From NCBI GenBank assembly GCA_963760375.1, contig CAVXCS010000007.1, forward strand, positions 558,001-622,000: DNA of 64,000 nucleotides, given 5' to 3'. This DNA comes from Pelagihabitans sp963760375 (GTDB taxonomy: Bacteria > Bacteroidota > Bacteroidia > Flavobacteriales > Flavobacteriaceae). The notes under the pieces were generated by a model, which was not told the DNA's origin, made no database searches, and saw only the letters and a program-made list of their open reading frames with translations. Made by a program: the position numbers and the translations under genes. Positions 37,223 through 46,303 of this stretch are shown here, in pieces; within the stretch, counting starts at the first letter, position 1, and each line of letters starts with the position of its first letter.

Positions 37223-39272
37223 CTAAGGTGTCTGGCTGGAAGCGCCCCCATATTTTTCAAACCAGGCCAGGGTGTTGGCTATTTTGGTTATCAAATTGCT
37301 GGGCCGGTCGGCGATACCGTGCCCCGCCCCGGGAATCTCTACCAATACCGTCGGAATCTTCCTCAATTTCAGGGCATGGTACAATTGTTTTGCCTCGCTT
37401 GGAGGGGTCCTCAAATCTTCCATGCCCACCATCACCATGGTCGGGGTCTCCACATTACCAACGAGGGAAAGCGGAGAAAATTTCCAATAGGCCTCAAAAT
37501 TTTCCCAGGGTTGCCCAGGCAGGCGGCTATTGGCGTATTGGAAATAGTTATCGGCCACCAAGGTTTTGCTGATCCAGTTCATCACGGGTTTGGCCACCAC
37601 GGCAGCCTCGAAGCGGTTGTTTTTTCCTATGATCCATGCCGACATGATCCCGCCCGCACTGCCGCCGGTCACGAACAATTTATCTTCGTGCGCAATGCCT
37701 TTCGCGATACAAAAATCGACCCCATCCATAACATCGTTATAATCTTCTCCTGGATAATTATGGTATAATAGATTGCCGAATTCTTCCCCATAACTGGTGC
37801 TGCCCCTGGCGTTCGGATAAAAAACGATGTAGCCGGCAGCCGCATAGAGTTGCATTTCAGCTGAAAATCGTGGTCCATAGTTCAAAATAGGGCCTCCATG
37901 GTTTTCAACAAGAAAAGGGTATTTTTTGGTCGGGTCATAATTTGGGGGATATACCAACCAGCCTTGGATTTCTCGTTGGTCTATGCTCGAAGGATACCAA
38001 ATTTCGGACACTTTGCCCAAATTCCTATAATCCAATAGCGGTTTGTTGAGCGCGGTGATTTTGGTTGGCGTTTTGGCTTTTGTAAGCAAGACCGCGAGTT
38101 CTGATGGTTGATCGTACTTCGTTTGGGTAAACGCCAAGGTACCGTTGTTCGAAACGCTGAAAGAACCGCCGGCATAGGGTCTTCCTATGGAAGTGCCTCC
38201 CATATTGTCGGCCAGTGGGGTGATCGAACCTGTCAAAGAAATATGTGCTATTTTGCTGTCGCCCTTATCGTCATAGGAAAAATAGAGTCCATTGCTTTTG
38301 GCATCCCACACCAAATTGTTCACATCACGATCTAAATTTTTGGAAACAATGCGTTTGTTGTTTCCGTCGAGGTCCATGACCATCAATTGGTCTACTTGAT
38401 AGGCTTGGACCCTGTCTTCAAAACCGATATAGGCAATAGATGCACCGTTTGGTGAAACCACGGGGCTGTTATCCGGGCCTGGTTTATCGGTGAGGGCCAT
38501 GATGGTGCCGTCGATTACGTTCACAGCGTAGATTTCGCTGTTCCTAAAATCATACTCCCATTCTTCGTTCCGATTGGCAGAAAAGAATATTTTCGAGCCA
38601 TCCAACGCCCAAGACATCGATCCCCGGTGCTGAAAGTCGCCGGAAGTAAGTTGCCTTGGCTGCACCGCCGTTCGCCGAAACAACAAAGATATGGCTGAAT
38701 CCCGGATCGATATAGCCCCGTCCGTCGGCCTCATGGTATAACCTATCGGTAATTCTTGGGGCATCTGCCCATTTGGCATTTTTGGGCTTTTTTGGAATTT
38801 TGGCCAATATTGGGGCCTCTTTCTCCACGTTCATGGAGAAGGCCAGCTGGTCGCCTTTGGGGGACCACGTAAGGGAACTTGGGCCAAAGGGCAACTGGGT
38901 GATTTTTGCCAATTTCCCGGAGTCGGTCCAGTACATATATATTTCCGCACCTTCCTCGGTACTGCTTACAAATGCCAATCGATCTCCGTTGGGGGACCAA
39001 CTCGGGCCACTTTCCGAAACTTCACGCGAGCTGAGTTTTTGGTGCTTTGAACCATCCGCCTTGATCATCCATAGTTGGCCCACCGCTTCATCTTTCATCA
39101 GGTCGAAACCCATCCTGCGATAAACGATCCAGTCCCCGTTGGGGGAAATCTGGGGGTCTGACACATATTCCAGATCAAACACATCCATATACGAGAAGCT
39201 TTTCTTCTGGGCTTCCATCACCATGGTAAACAGGAGAAAGGACAGGAGGGCGGGAAGAAAGAGGGTGCGCAT
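37223..39272 (-). CDS. S9 family prolyl oligopeptidase-type peptidase, frameshifted
   Basis: This exported peptidase has a signal peptide (ends MVMEAQ), a WD40-like propeller (blades with SPNGDWIVYR, SPNGDRLAFV, SPKGDQLAFS, SPNGASIAYI) and a C-terminal alpha/beta-hydrolase with catalytic Ser in GGSAGGIMSAW, Asp in EDLRTPPSEA and His in GAGHGIADR. As written it is split: the N-terminal frame loses sense after SANGGAA, and RQLTSGDFQHRG resumes in another frame. One extra base in 38653-38660 explains it. The span is 3n+1, and the repaired protein is 682 residues, normal for the family. Confidence 0.9.
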
Positions 39273-39482
39273 GGACGTTCTATTTTTAGGGTAAACTTAA
39301 GCATTACCCAAGAGATCCGCAAGGTATGCGGTGGGTTCCTTTTAACGCTGTTGTTGTGAAGTTCGCTCAATGAGGTTCCGGCATATGTTGCAATGGAATC
39401 TTTGGAAGTTTGTTCGAATATTGGAAATCGGGACAAGGCATTACTTCAAATTGATAAATACCGTATATTTGTGTATCGTTGT

Positions 39483-39884
39483 ATGGCAAAGCTTGTTTCC
39501 ATCCTAATAGCCGTGCTCATTTTGGTTCAAAGTTTCAATATCCCGGTCAAGGATATCATAGAGTTGGACGATTTGATCGCACATGCCCGGTTCCACTCCC
39601 AGGAATACGGCGATAACTTCGTTGTGTTCCTTTCGAAGCACTATGGGGAGCTGAAAAAAGAACACAATCAACAGCATCAAGAGGAACAGCAAGAACATGA
39701 AAAATTGCCCTTTCAGCATCAGTGCCAAAATGCTGCCCTTTCGGCCTTTGTTTTGAACGTGGCGGCCCTTGAAACCTTGAATGTGGTAACCATAGGGCTT
39801 CATTTTGAATCGGAGTATTTCTACCAAGCCAACTATTCTTCATTGGAGCGGGAGGGGCCGTTCCAGCCACCCCGGCAAGCTTAA
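39483..39884 (+). CDS. Small exported His/Gln-rich protein of a metal-efflux cluster
   Basis: The 133-residue product (start MAKLVSILIAVLILVQSF, 39483) has a signal-like first helix. Its centre carries a charged His- and Gln-rich stretch, roughly residues 62-80 (KKEHNQQHQEEQQEHEK), ending with HQCQN, which could bind soft metal ions. The rest has no recognisable domain. It precedes the CusA gene by 68 bp, and a TATATTTG -7-like box lies 11 bp upstream of its ATG (39464-39471), so this should be the promoter of the whole module. A metal-chaperone or sensing role is an inference from composition and place. Confidence 0.65.
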   Translation: MAKLVSILIAVLILVQSFNIPVKDIIELDDLIAHARFHSQEYGDNFVVFLSKHYGELKKEHNQQHQEEQQEHEKLPFQHQCQNAALSAFVLNVAALETLNVVTIGLHFESEYFYQANYSSLEREGPFQPPRQA

Positions 39885-39952
39885 TTTTTTTATAGAAGTT
39901 ATTTTTATCAGGTTGTTCTTAGATGGCCTGCCATTCTTTTATAACAATAATT

Positions 39953-42900
39953 ATGCTATCCTCAATTATCAATTTCAGTATCAGGAACAAGTTCGTTGTG
40001 CTCTTGTTCACCTTCTTTATCATCGGTTTCGGGGCCTATTCCCTGACCCAAATCCCTATTGGGGCGGTCCCGGATGTCACCAACAACCAGGTACAGGTGC
40101 TCACTACCTCAAGGAACCTTTCAACACAAGATATAGAACAGTTCATCACCTATCCCGTAGAGCTTGAAATGGCCAATTTACCGGGAGTTAAGGAAATCCG
40201 CTCCATTTCCAAATTCGGCCTGTCGGTGGTGACCATTGTCTTCGAAGATGATATGGGCACCTATTTACCACGACAGCTCATTGCCGAAAAGATCAAACGG
40301 GCCACGGAAAAAATCCCCAGTGGTTTCGGGGTTCCCGAAATGGGCCCCATTACCACAGGTTTGGGGGAAATTTATCAATATGTGCTCGACGTGAAGCCTG
40401 AGTATCAAGACCGGTACAACGCGACGGATTTGAGAACCATCCAAGATTGGATCGTAAAACGGCAGTTGTCGGGTATTCCCGGCGTTGTTGAAGTAAATAC
40501 CTGGGGCGGATATTTGAAACAATACGAAGTGGCCATTGATATGGCGAAACTAAATGCGATGGACATCAGCGCCACGGCGGTCTTTAAGGCCGTTGAAGCC
40601 AATAACAGTGTCACGGGGGGCGGATATATCGAAAAAGTAGATCAGGCTTACTTTATCCGAGGGGAAGGGCTGGTCGGATCTCTTGAGGATATCGGCAATA
40701 TCGTGGTAAAGAACAACGATGGAATTCCCGTTTACATCAAGGATGTGGCCGAAGTGGGTTTTGGTGCGGCAACACGCTTTGGGGCCATTACGGGAAATGG
40801 TGAGGGAGAGAAGGTTTTGGGCCAAGTGATGATGCTCAAGAATGCCAATTCAAAAAAGGTGATTGATGCGGTCAAGTTGAGGGTTGCGGAAATTTCAAGT
40901 TCCCTGCCGGAGGGGGTATACATCAATGCTTTTCTCGACCGTAGCGAACTCATCGCCAAAACAACGGCAACGGTGACCGAGAACCTGGTACTGGGTTGTT
41001 TGATCGTCATTTTTGTGGTGGTATTGCTTTTGGGCAATTTCCGTTCCGGACTGGTCGTGGCCTCGGTCATCCCATTGTGTCTATTGTTCGCGCTGTCTTT
41101 AATGTACGTGTTCGGGGTCGATGCCAACCTCATGAGTTTAGGGGCGATAGATTTTGGTATCATCATTGACGGTGCGGTGATCATCGTGGAGTTCATCGCT
41201 TTTGAAATCAGCTCCCGCCGTAGCGAACTGGCCCTGCTATCAAAAGAAAATTACCAAAAGGAAAAGGATGCCATTACCAATAAGAGTGCCTCTAAGATGA
41301 TGAGTTCGGCCATATTCGGGCAATTGATCATCCTGATCGTTTTTATACCCATTCTTTCGCTGAGCGGGGTGGAAGGCAAGATGTTCAAGCCAATGGCCCT
41401 GACCTTCAGTTTTGCGCTTTTGGGCGCCATGCTGCTGTGTTTTACCTATGTTCCGGTCATGGCTTCCATATTCATAAGACCTTCCAAAAATGCCGAGACC
41501 AATATTTCCGCACGCTTGATGACTTGGTTGAAAAAAGTCTATGCCCCGATCATCCACTGGGCCCTTGGCCACAAAAAAGCGGTCCTTGGCGTCGCTACTC
41601 TTTTGTTGGTGATCGCTCTTGGACTATTTGTCAGAATGGGCGGTGAATTTGTGCCGACCCTGGATGAGGGCGATTTTGTCATCCAACCCGTGCTCAAAAC
41701 GGGGACTTCACTCAGTAATACCATAGCAATGACTACCCGTATTGAAAAGATCTTACTCGATAAATTTCCCGAGGTAAAACAAGTAGTGACACGTATCGGG
41801 GCCGCCGAGGTGCCCACAGATCCCATGTCGATGGAAGAAAGTGATGTCATCATTATCCTCAAACCCAAATCACAGTGGGTTTCCGCGAAAACAAAGGATG
41901 AATTGGCGAACAAGTTCAAGGAGGCCCTGGCTATTATACCCGGCATGGAAGTGGAATTTACCCAGCCCATAGAGATGCGTTTCAACGAGCTGATCACCGG
42001 CGTACGCGCCGATATAGCGATCAAAATATTCGGGGAGGATCTAGATGTACTCAGTAAAAAAGGAAACGAAATCAAATCGTTGATCGCCGACATTCCCGGT
42101 GCGGCCGATATCAGTGTGGAAAAGGTAGTGGGTCTTCCCCAAATGAGGGTGGCCTATGATCGGGCCAAAATCGCACGTTATGGGTTGAATATTAAGGAAT
42201 TGAACGACATGGTCGCCATGGGCTTCGCGGGAAGTACTGCAGGCAACGTCTTTGAGGGCGAAAGACGTTTCGATCTTGTGGTGCGGCTGGATCGGAAGAA
42301 TCGATCGGACATCGATGATTTGAGAAATCTATATATCGAACGCCCTTCAGGAGGCAAAATCCCATTGTCGGAACTCGCAGAAATCTCCTATCAAAAAGGG
42401 GCTGCCAAAATATCGAGGGACAATACCCGAAGAAGGATCGTAGTGGGGATCAATGTAAGGGACCGAGATTTACAATCGGTCGTAGATGATATCCAAGAGA
42501 AGATCGATTCCAACATAAAATTACCTATCGGATATACCATAACCTATGGCGGCCAATTTGAGAACCTGCAAAGTGCAAAATCCAGACTGCTGGTAGCGGT
42601 CCCGATTGCCTTGGTCTTGATTTTTGTCCTGCTTTATTTCGCCTTCAATTCCATAAAGGAAGCCTTGATAATCTATTCTGCCATCCCTTTGGCTGCGGTA
42701 GGCGGCGTGTTCTTATTATGGGCCAGGTCAATGCCATTCAGCATCTCTGCCGGAGTAGGTTTTATTGCGCTGTTCGGTATTGCGGTCCTCAACGGAATCG
42801 TACTGATCGAGCATTTTAAAGAGTTGAAAAAAGAAGGGTTTAAGGAAATCAACGGATTAATAAAGCAAGGCGCCAATGATAGGTTGCGTGCCGTTTTGCT

Positions 42901-44290
42901 CACCGCTTCTGCCGCGGCCCTGGGATTTCTGCCGATGGCGGTCTCCAGCAGTGCGGGGGCGGAAGTACAGCGTCCGTTGGCGACCGTTGTCATCGGGGGC
43001 TTGGTCAGTGCTACCGCCCTTACGTTGGTGGTATTGCCGGTATTGTACGCCATCTTTAACAGACCCGGTGACCAAAAGCTGCTCAAGGCTTTAAAGAAAG
43101 GGCCCGCATTGTTCCTCATGGTAGGCGCAATGGTATTGCCGAACTTATCCCAGGCGCAGGAAAGACCGCATGCCCTGGACGAGCTGATCGCCTTGGGGAT
43201 GGAGAACAATGCGGGGCTGAAAGCCGGGAGTCTAAAGGTAGATAGGGCAGATGCATTGGTAGGCAGTGCTTTCACCTTCGATAAGGCCCATGTGTACCAT
43301 AGTTACGACCAGAACAACCGCGACATCAACAATGAACCCCTGAGGGTTTTTGGCATGCAACAGGATTTCCTATTCCCGACGGTCTATTTTTCGGCCAAAA
43401 AGCTCAACCGGGCCGAATTCAACCTCACATCGAGCAGCTACGACATTCAGAAAAAAGCCTTGACGCGGGAGATTACATCGGGGTATTACCAATATCAATA
43501 TGTAAGGGAGAAGGCCTCTGTTTATCGTTTATTGGACAGCCTTTATCTGAATTTTGCCGCAATGGCTTCCAGGCGTTTCGAATTGGGGGAAACCAATTAT
43601 CTCGAAAAAATAACTGCCGGCGCCAAACAAAAGCAAATTCAAATTGCGAGGGAGCAAGCGGAACAAGAGGTGACATTGGCACTGAACAGGTTGGGAAGCA
43701 GCATACAGATCGAAACCGACATGGCCATTGCTGAAGTGCCTTTGGAAAAGCTGGAATTGAAGGAGGTGGACATCGAACAAATGGAGGAAATCGATTTTGC
43801 CGAAAATAGGATTTCATTTTTCGAAGCACAAAACCGATATGCCAAGCAACAACTCTTGCCTGATCTGAGTTTCAACTATTTTCAAGGGACCAACAGCAAT
43901 TTGGGAGATCAATTGTACGGATATCAGCTGGGACTCAAGGTGCCATTGCTCTTCAGCGGTCAAGCCTCAAAGGTAAAGGCCTCAAAAATCGCCTTGCAAA
44001 CAGCGAACGAAGAATCGAAGGAATACAGGATACAATTGAATTCCCGTTATACGGCCCTCATGGCACAATTGGTCAAGTTCGATCGGGCACTTGCCTATTA
44101 CGAATTGGAAGGCCGTGTACTTGCCGATCAGATTTTGAAAACCGCGACCCTAAGTTTTAAAAATGGCGAAATCGATTTTTTTCAATACCTGCAAAGTTTG
44201 GAAAATGCCTATGAAATAGAATTGAACTATTTGGAAAATCTCAATAGCTATAACCAAACGGTCATTGAGATCAATTACCTAACCTTATAA
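39953..44290 (+). CDS. CusA/CzcA-type heavy-metal RND pump fused to a TolC-like domain
   Basis: The 1445-residue protein starts at MLSSIINFSIRNKF (39953; a further ATG lies 30 bp upstream). The first ~1040 residues form a complete CusA/CzcA RND permease: IPIGAVPDVTNNQVQVLT, twelve transmembrane segments, DEGDFVIQP and the last helices. A hydrophobic stretch and SQAQERP lead into about 380 residues of a TolC-type outer-membrane-factor domain (LDELIALGMENNAGL, coiled-coil segments, ENLNSYNQTVIEINYL). Such fusions are typical of Bacteroidota, where no separate TolC gene is then present. It should export copper, silver, zinc or cobalt; the ion cannot be fixed from sequence. CusB follows after 11 bp. 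Confidence 0.93.
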   Translation: MLSSIINFSIRNKFVVLLFTFFIIGFGAYSLTQIPIGAVPDVTNNQVQVLTTSRNLSTQDIEQFITYPVELEMANLPGVKEIRSISKFGLSVVTIVFEDDMGTYLPRQLIAEKIKRATEKIPSGFGVPEMGPITTGLGEIYQYVLDVKPEYQDRYNATDLRTIQDWIVKRQLSGIPGVVEVNTWGGYLKQYEVAIDMAKLNAMDISATAVFKAVEANNSVTGGGYIEKVDQAYFIRGEGLVGSLEDIGNIVVKNNDGIPVYIKDVAEVGFGAATRFGAITGNGEGEKVLGQVMMLKNANSKKVIDAVKLRVAEISSSLPEGVYINAFLDRSELIAKTTATVTENLVLGCLIVIFVVVLLLGNFRSGLVVASVIPLCLLFALSLMYVFGVDANLMSLGAIDFGIIIDGAVIIVEFIAFEISSRRSELALLSKENYQKEKDAITNKSASKMMSSAIFGQLIILIVFIPILSLSGVEGKMFKPMALTFSFALLGAMLLCFTYVPVMASIFIRPSKNAETNISARLMTWLKKVYAPIIHWALGHKKAVLGVATLLLVIALGLFVRMGGEFVPTLDEGDFVIQPVLKTGTSLSNTIAMTTRIEKILLDKFPEVKQVVTRIGAAEVPTDPMSMEESDVIIILKPKSQWVSAKTKDELANKFKEALAIIPGMEVEFTQPIEMRFNELITGVRADIAIKIFGEDLDVLSKKGNEIKSLIADIPGAADISVEKVVGLPQMRVAYDRAKIARYGLNIKELNDMVAMGFAGSTAGNVFEGERRFDLVVRLDRKNRSDIDDLRNLYIERPSGGKIPLSELAEISYQKGAAKISRDNTRRRIVVGINVRDRDLQSVVDDIQEKIDSNIKLPIGYTITYGGQFENLQSAKSRLLVAVPIALVLIFVLLYFAFNSIKEALIIYSAIPLAAVGGVFLLWARSMPFSISAGVGFIALFGIAVLNGIVLIEHFKELKKEGFKEINGLIKQGANDRLRAVLLTASAAALGFLPMAVSSSAGAEVQRPLATVVIGGLVSATALTLVVLPVLYAIFNRPGDQKLLKALKKGPALFLMVGAMVLPNLSQAQERPHALDELIALGMENNAGLKAGSLKVDRADALVGSAFTFDKAHVYHSYDQNNRDINNEPLRVFGMQQDFLFPTVYFSAKKLNRAEFNLTSSSYDIQKKALTREITSGYYQYQYVREKASVYRLLDSLYLNFAAMASRRFELGETNYLEKITAGAKQKQIQIAREQAEQEVTLALNRLGSSIQIETDMAIAEVPLEKLELKEVDIEQMEEIDFAENRISFFEAQNRYAKQQLLPDLSFNYFQGTNSNLGDQLYGYQLGLKVPLLFSGQASKVKASKIALQTANEESKEYRIQLNSRYTALMAQLVKFDRALAYYELEGRVLADQILKTATLSFKNGEIDFFQYLQSLENAYEIELNYLENLNSYNQTVIEINYLTL

Positions 44291-44301
44291 AAGAAAAAAA
44301 A

Positions 44302-45447
44302 ATGCGACCTAAGATTAATGAATATTTTATTGTGATGTTGTCAATAATGGCCCTTGGATGCGGAGAGGGTCCAAAAACGATCGATATGTCCGCTTCTGAG
44401 GCAATGTCTGTAGCGGATTCGTCCATTGTTTTAAGTCAGGCACAATTTCAACAAAACGGCATGACCTTGGGGAACATGTTGGAAAAACCATTTCCTTCGA
44501 GCATCCAGGTAAATGGCATGCTCGATGTGCCTCCCGACCACAAAGTGGTGGTAAGTGCCACCGCAGGAGGATACATCAAGGAGTCTCCCTTGTTGATCGG
44601 GGATGTTGTTAAGAAGGGTCAGCGTTTGGTGACCTTGGAAAATCCAGAATTCGTATCGATCCAGCAGGCCTATTTGGAAGTGAAACAGCAACTGGGCTAT
44701 TTGGGCTCGGAATATGAGCGCCAAAAGACCTTGCGGGATGAAAACATCAGCTCCCAAAAAAGTTTCCTAAAGGCCGAGAGCGAATTTAAAACGGCGCAGG
44801 CCAAATATTCCGGACTTAAAAAGCAGTTGGAGTTGCTCAATATTCCCACCACCAGTGTGGATCAAGGCAATTTTACGGCAACGGCCAACATTTACGCCCC
44901 CATTTCCGGTAGCGTTACCGCCGTGAACGTATCAAAGGGCACCTATGTTTCCCCTGCCACCCCGATAATGGAAATCATCGATAGCGACCATATCCATCTG
45001 GAATTGTCGGTATTCGAAAAAGATATCATGAAATTAAGGAAAGGTCAGCCAATACTGTTTCGAATTCCCGAAGCCTCTACCGATACTTTTGAGGCCAAGG
45101 TTCATCTGATAGGGACATCGATCGGGGAAAACCGTACCGTAAAAGTACACGGGCATCTCAAAGACGAAAAGGGGCATCACTTTTTGACGGGAATGTTCGT
45201 CGAGGCTTCCATCGTAATCGATTCAATGGCAGGCATGGCACTTCCCTCCGAAGCAATTGCCAATTTGGACGGGGCCAATTATGTATTGCTGAAGGAACAA
45301 GGGAAAGCTAAGGAATATGCCTTCAAACAAATTGAAGTACAAATCGACAAAAGCTATAAAGGCTACACCGAAATAAAAAATCCGGAGCGATTTGCGGTCA
45401 CCGATACTTTTTTGGTCAAGGGAGCCTTTGATCTTATCCGCGAGTGA
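44302..45447 (+). CDS. RND periplasmic adaptor (CusB/CzcB type)
   Basis: A 381-residue membrane-fusion lipoprotein (lipobox ALGC, Cys20). It has the barrel-sandwich half-motifs VVVSATAGGYIKESPLLIG and ANIYAPISGSVTAVNV, a helical hairpin between them, and a beta-barrel domain with GMFVEASIVID. It links the CusA pump to the TolC part. It is the last gene of the module, convergent with the DtxR-type regulator gene 111 bp away. Confidence 0.93.
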   Translation: MRPKINEYFIVMLSIMALGCGEGPKTIDMSASEAMSVADSSIVLSQAQFQQNGMTLGNMLEKPFPSSIQVNGMLDVPPDHKVVVSATAGGYIKESPLLIGDVVKKGQRLVTLENPEFVSIQQAYLEVKQQLGYLGSEYERQKTLRDENISSQKSFLKAESEFKTAQAKYSGLKKQLELLNIPTTSVDQGNFTATANIYAPISGSVTAVNVSKGTYVSPATPIMEIIDSDHIHLELSVFEKDIMKLRKGQPILFRIPEASTDTFEAKVHLIGTSIGENRTVKVHGHLKDEKGHHFLTGMFVEASIVIDSMAGMALPSEAIANLDGANYVLLKEQGKAKEYAFKQIEVQIDKSYKGYTEIKNPERFAVTDTFLVKGAFDLIRE

Positions 45448-45558
45448 AGCCCAAAGCGATGATCGGTAGCCGTTTGTGGATTGGATGGCCCAGATAGCCG
45501 TCCATCGCCCATGGAAAACTCGGGGCGGTCATCTAAAAAGCGACAACTGATCGGCCAC

Positions 45559-46215
45559 TCATTCCGGGATTTTCAAGAAAAGGTTAGCGGCTATCTGCTG
45601 CGAGATATGTATCTCTGTGCCATTGATTTCAATTTGCATGGAGCCATCAAATTCTTCTCGATCAAGAACAGTGATGGTATCGCCCAAGGCGATTCCATTT
45701 TTGTCCAGAAACCTTAGGAAAGCCTGGGAAGAATCCTTGACGGCCGCGCAAATTCCGACGCCACCGACTGGGATTTCATATAATAGTCTTTTGATCGACT
45801 TTTTCATTTCTCCCTTTTGGGTTGGAATAGGGTCGCCATGGGGATCCACTTCCGGAAAGCCGAGATGTTTGTCGAGGCGGTTGATCAGTTTTTCACTTTT
45901 GATGTGTTCCAATTGTTCGGCCACCTCATGCACTTCATCCCAGGTAAAGTCGAGTTTTTCCACCAAAAACACTTCCCATAAACGATGTTTTCGAATGATT
46001 GACAGCGCTATGGTCTTGCCTTGATCGGTAAGGGTGACCCCTTGATACTTTCTATGATTTACAAAACCTTTTTCCGATAGTTTCTTGACCATGTCGGTTA
46101 CCGATGATGGCTTGGTTGCCATGAGTTCGGCAATGGCATTTGTTGATATGGTAATATTTTCTCCTTTCCCCAAATGATAAATGCACTTGATATAATCCTC
46201 CTCTGATAGGGTCAT
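45559..46215 (-). CDS. DtxR/MntR-family metal-dependent transcriptional regulator
   Basis: This 218-residue repressor starts at MTLSEEDYIKCIYHLGK (46215). It has an N-terminal winged helix-turn-helix (TNAIAELMATKPSSVTDMVKKL), a dimerisation/metal-binding domain with EHIKSEKLINRLDKHLG and the ligand set of the MntR/IdeR family, and a C-terminal FeoA-like SH3 domain (LGDTITVLDREEFDG). It is divergent from the TonB receptor gene, with a 10-bp palindrome between them that lies on its own -33 box, so it probably represses itself and the receptor in response to Mn or Fe. Confidence 0.92.
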   Translation of the reverse strand: MTLSEEDYIKCIYHLGKGENITISTNAIAELMATKPSSVTDMVKKLSEKGFVNHRKYQGVTLTDQGKTIALSIIRKHRLWEVFLVEKLDFTWDEVHEVAEQLEHIKSEKLINRLDKHLGFPEVDPHGDPIPTQKGEMKKSIKRLLYEIPVGGVGICAAVKDSSQAFLRFLDKNGIALGDTITVLDREEFDGSMQIEINGTEIHISQQIAANLFLKIPE

Positions 46216-46230
46216 GGACTTGAATTTAGT

Positions 46231-46259
46231 CAAAAATACATTTTTATTTACAAAAACAA
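46231..46259 (-). promoter_or_regulatory. Promoter of the DtxR/MntR-type regulator
   Basis: On the minus strand TTTG/TTG at 46257-46259 and TATTTTTG at 46231-46238 lie 18 bp apart, the Bacteroidota sigma-A pattern. The -33 element touches the palindromic operator. Confidence 0.5.
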
Positions 46260-46282
46260 ATATTTAGATTTGTCTAAATATT
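46259..46282. promoter_or_regulatory. Palindromic operator between regulator and TonB receptor
   Basis: AATATTTAGA and TCTAAATATT are perfect 10-bp inverted repeats around TTTG. The core TTTAGA-N4-TCTAAA resembles DtxR/MntR-type boxes. It lies 22 bp before the TonB receptor start and overlaps the regulator's -33 box. Confidence 0.7.
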
Positions 46283-46303
46283 ATTTTTTGTACTGAGAAA
46301 TAA

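Noticed and set aside
45481..45717. Small plus-strand open frame after CusB
   Set aside because: It overlaps the DtxR-type regulator antisense, has no start context and no similarity.
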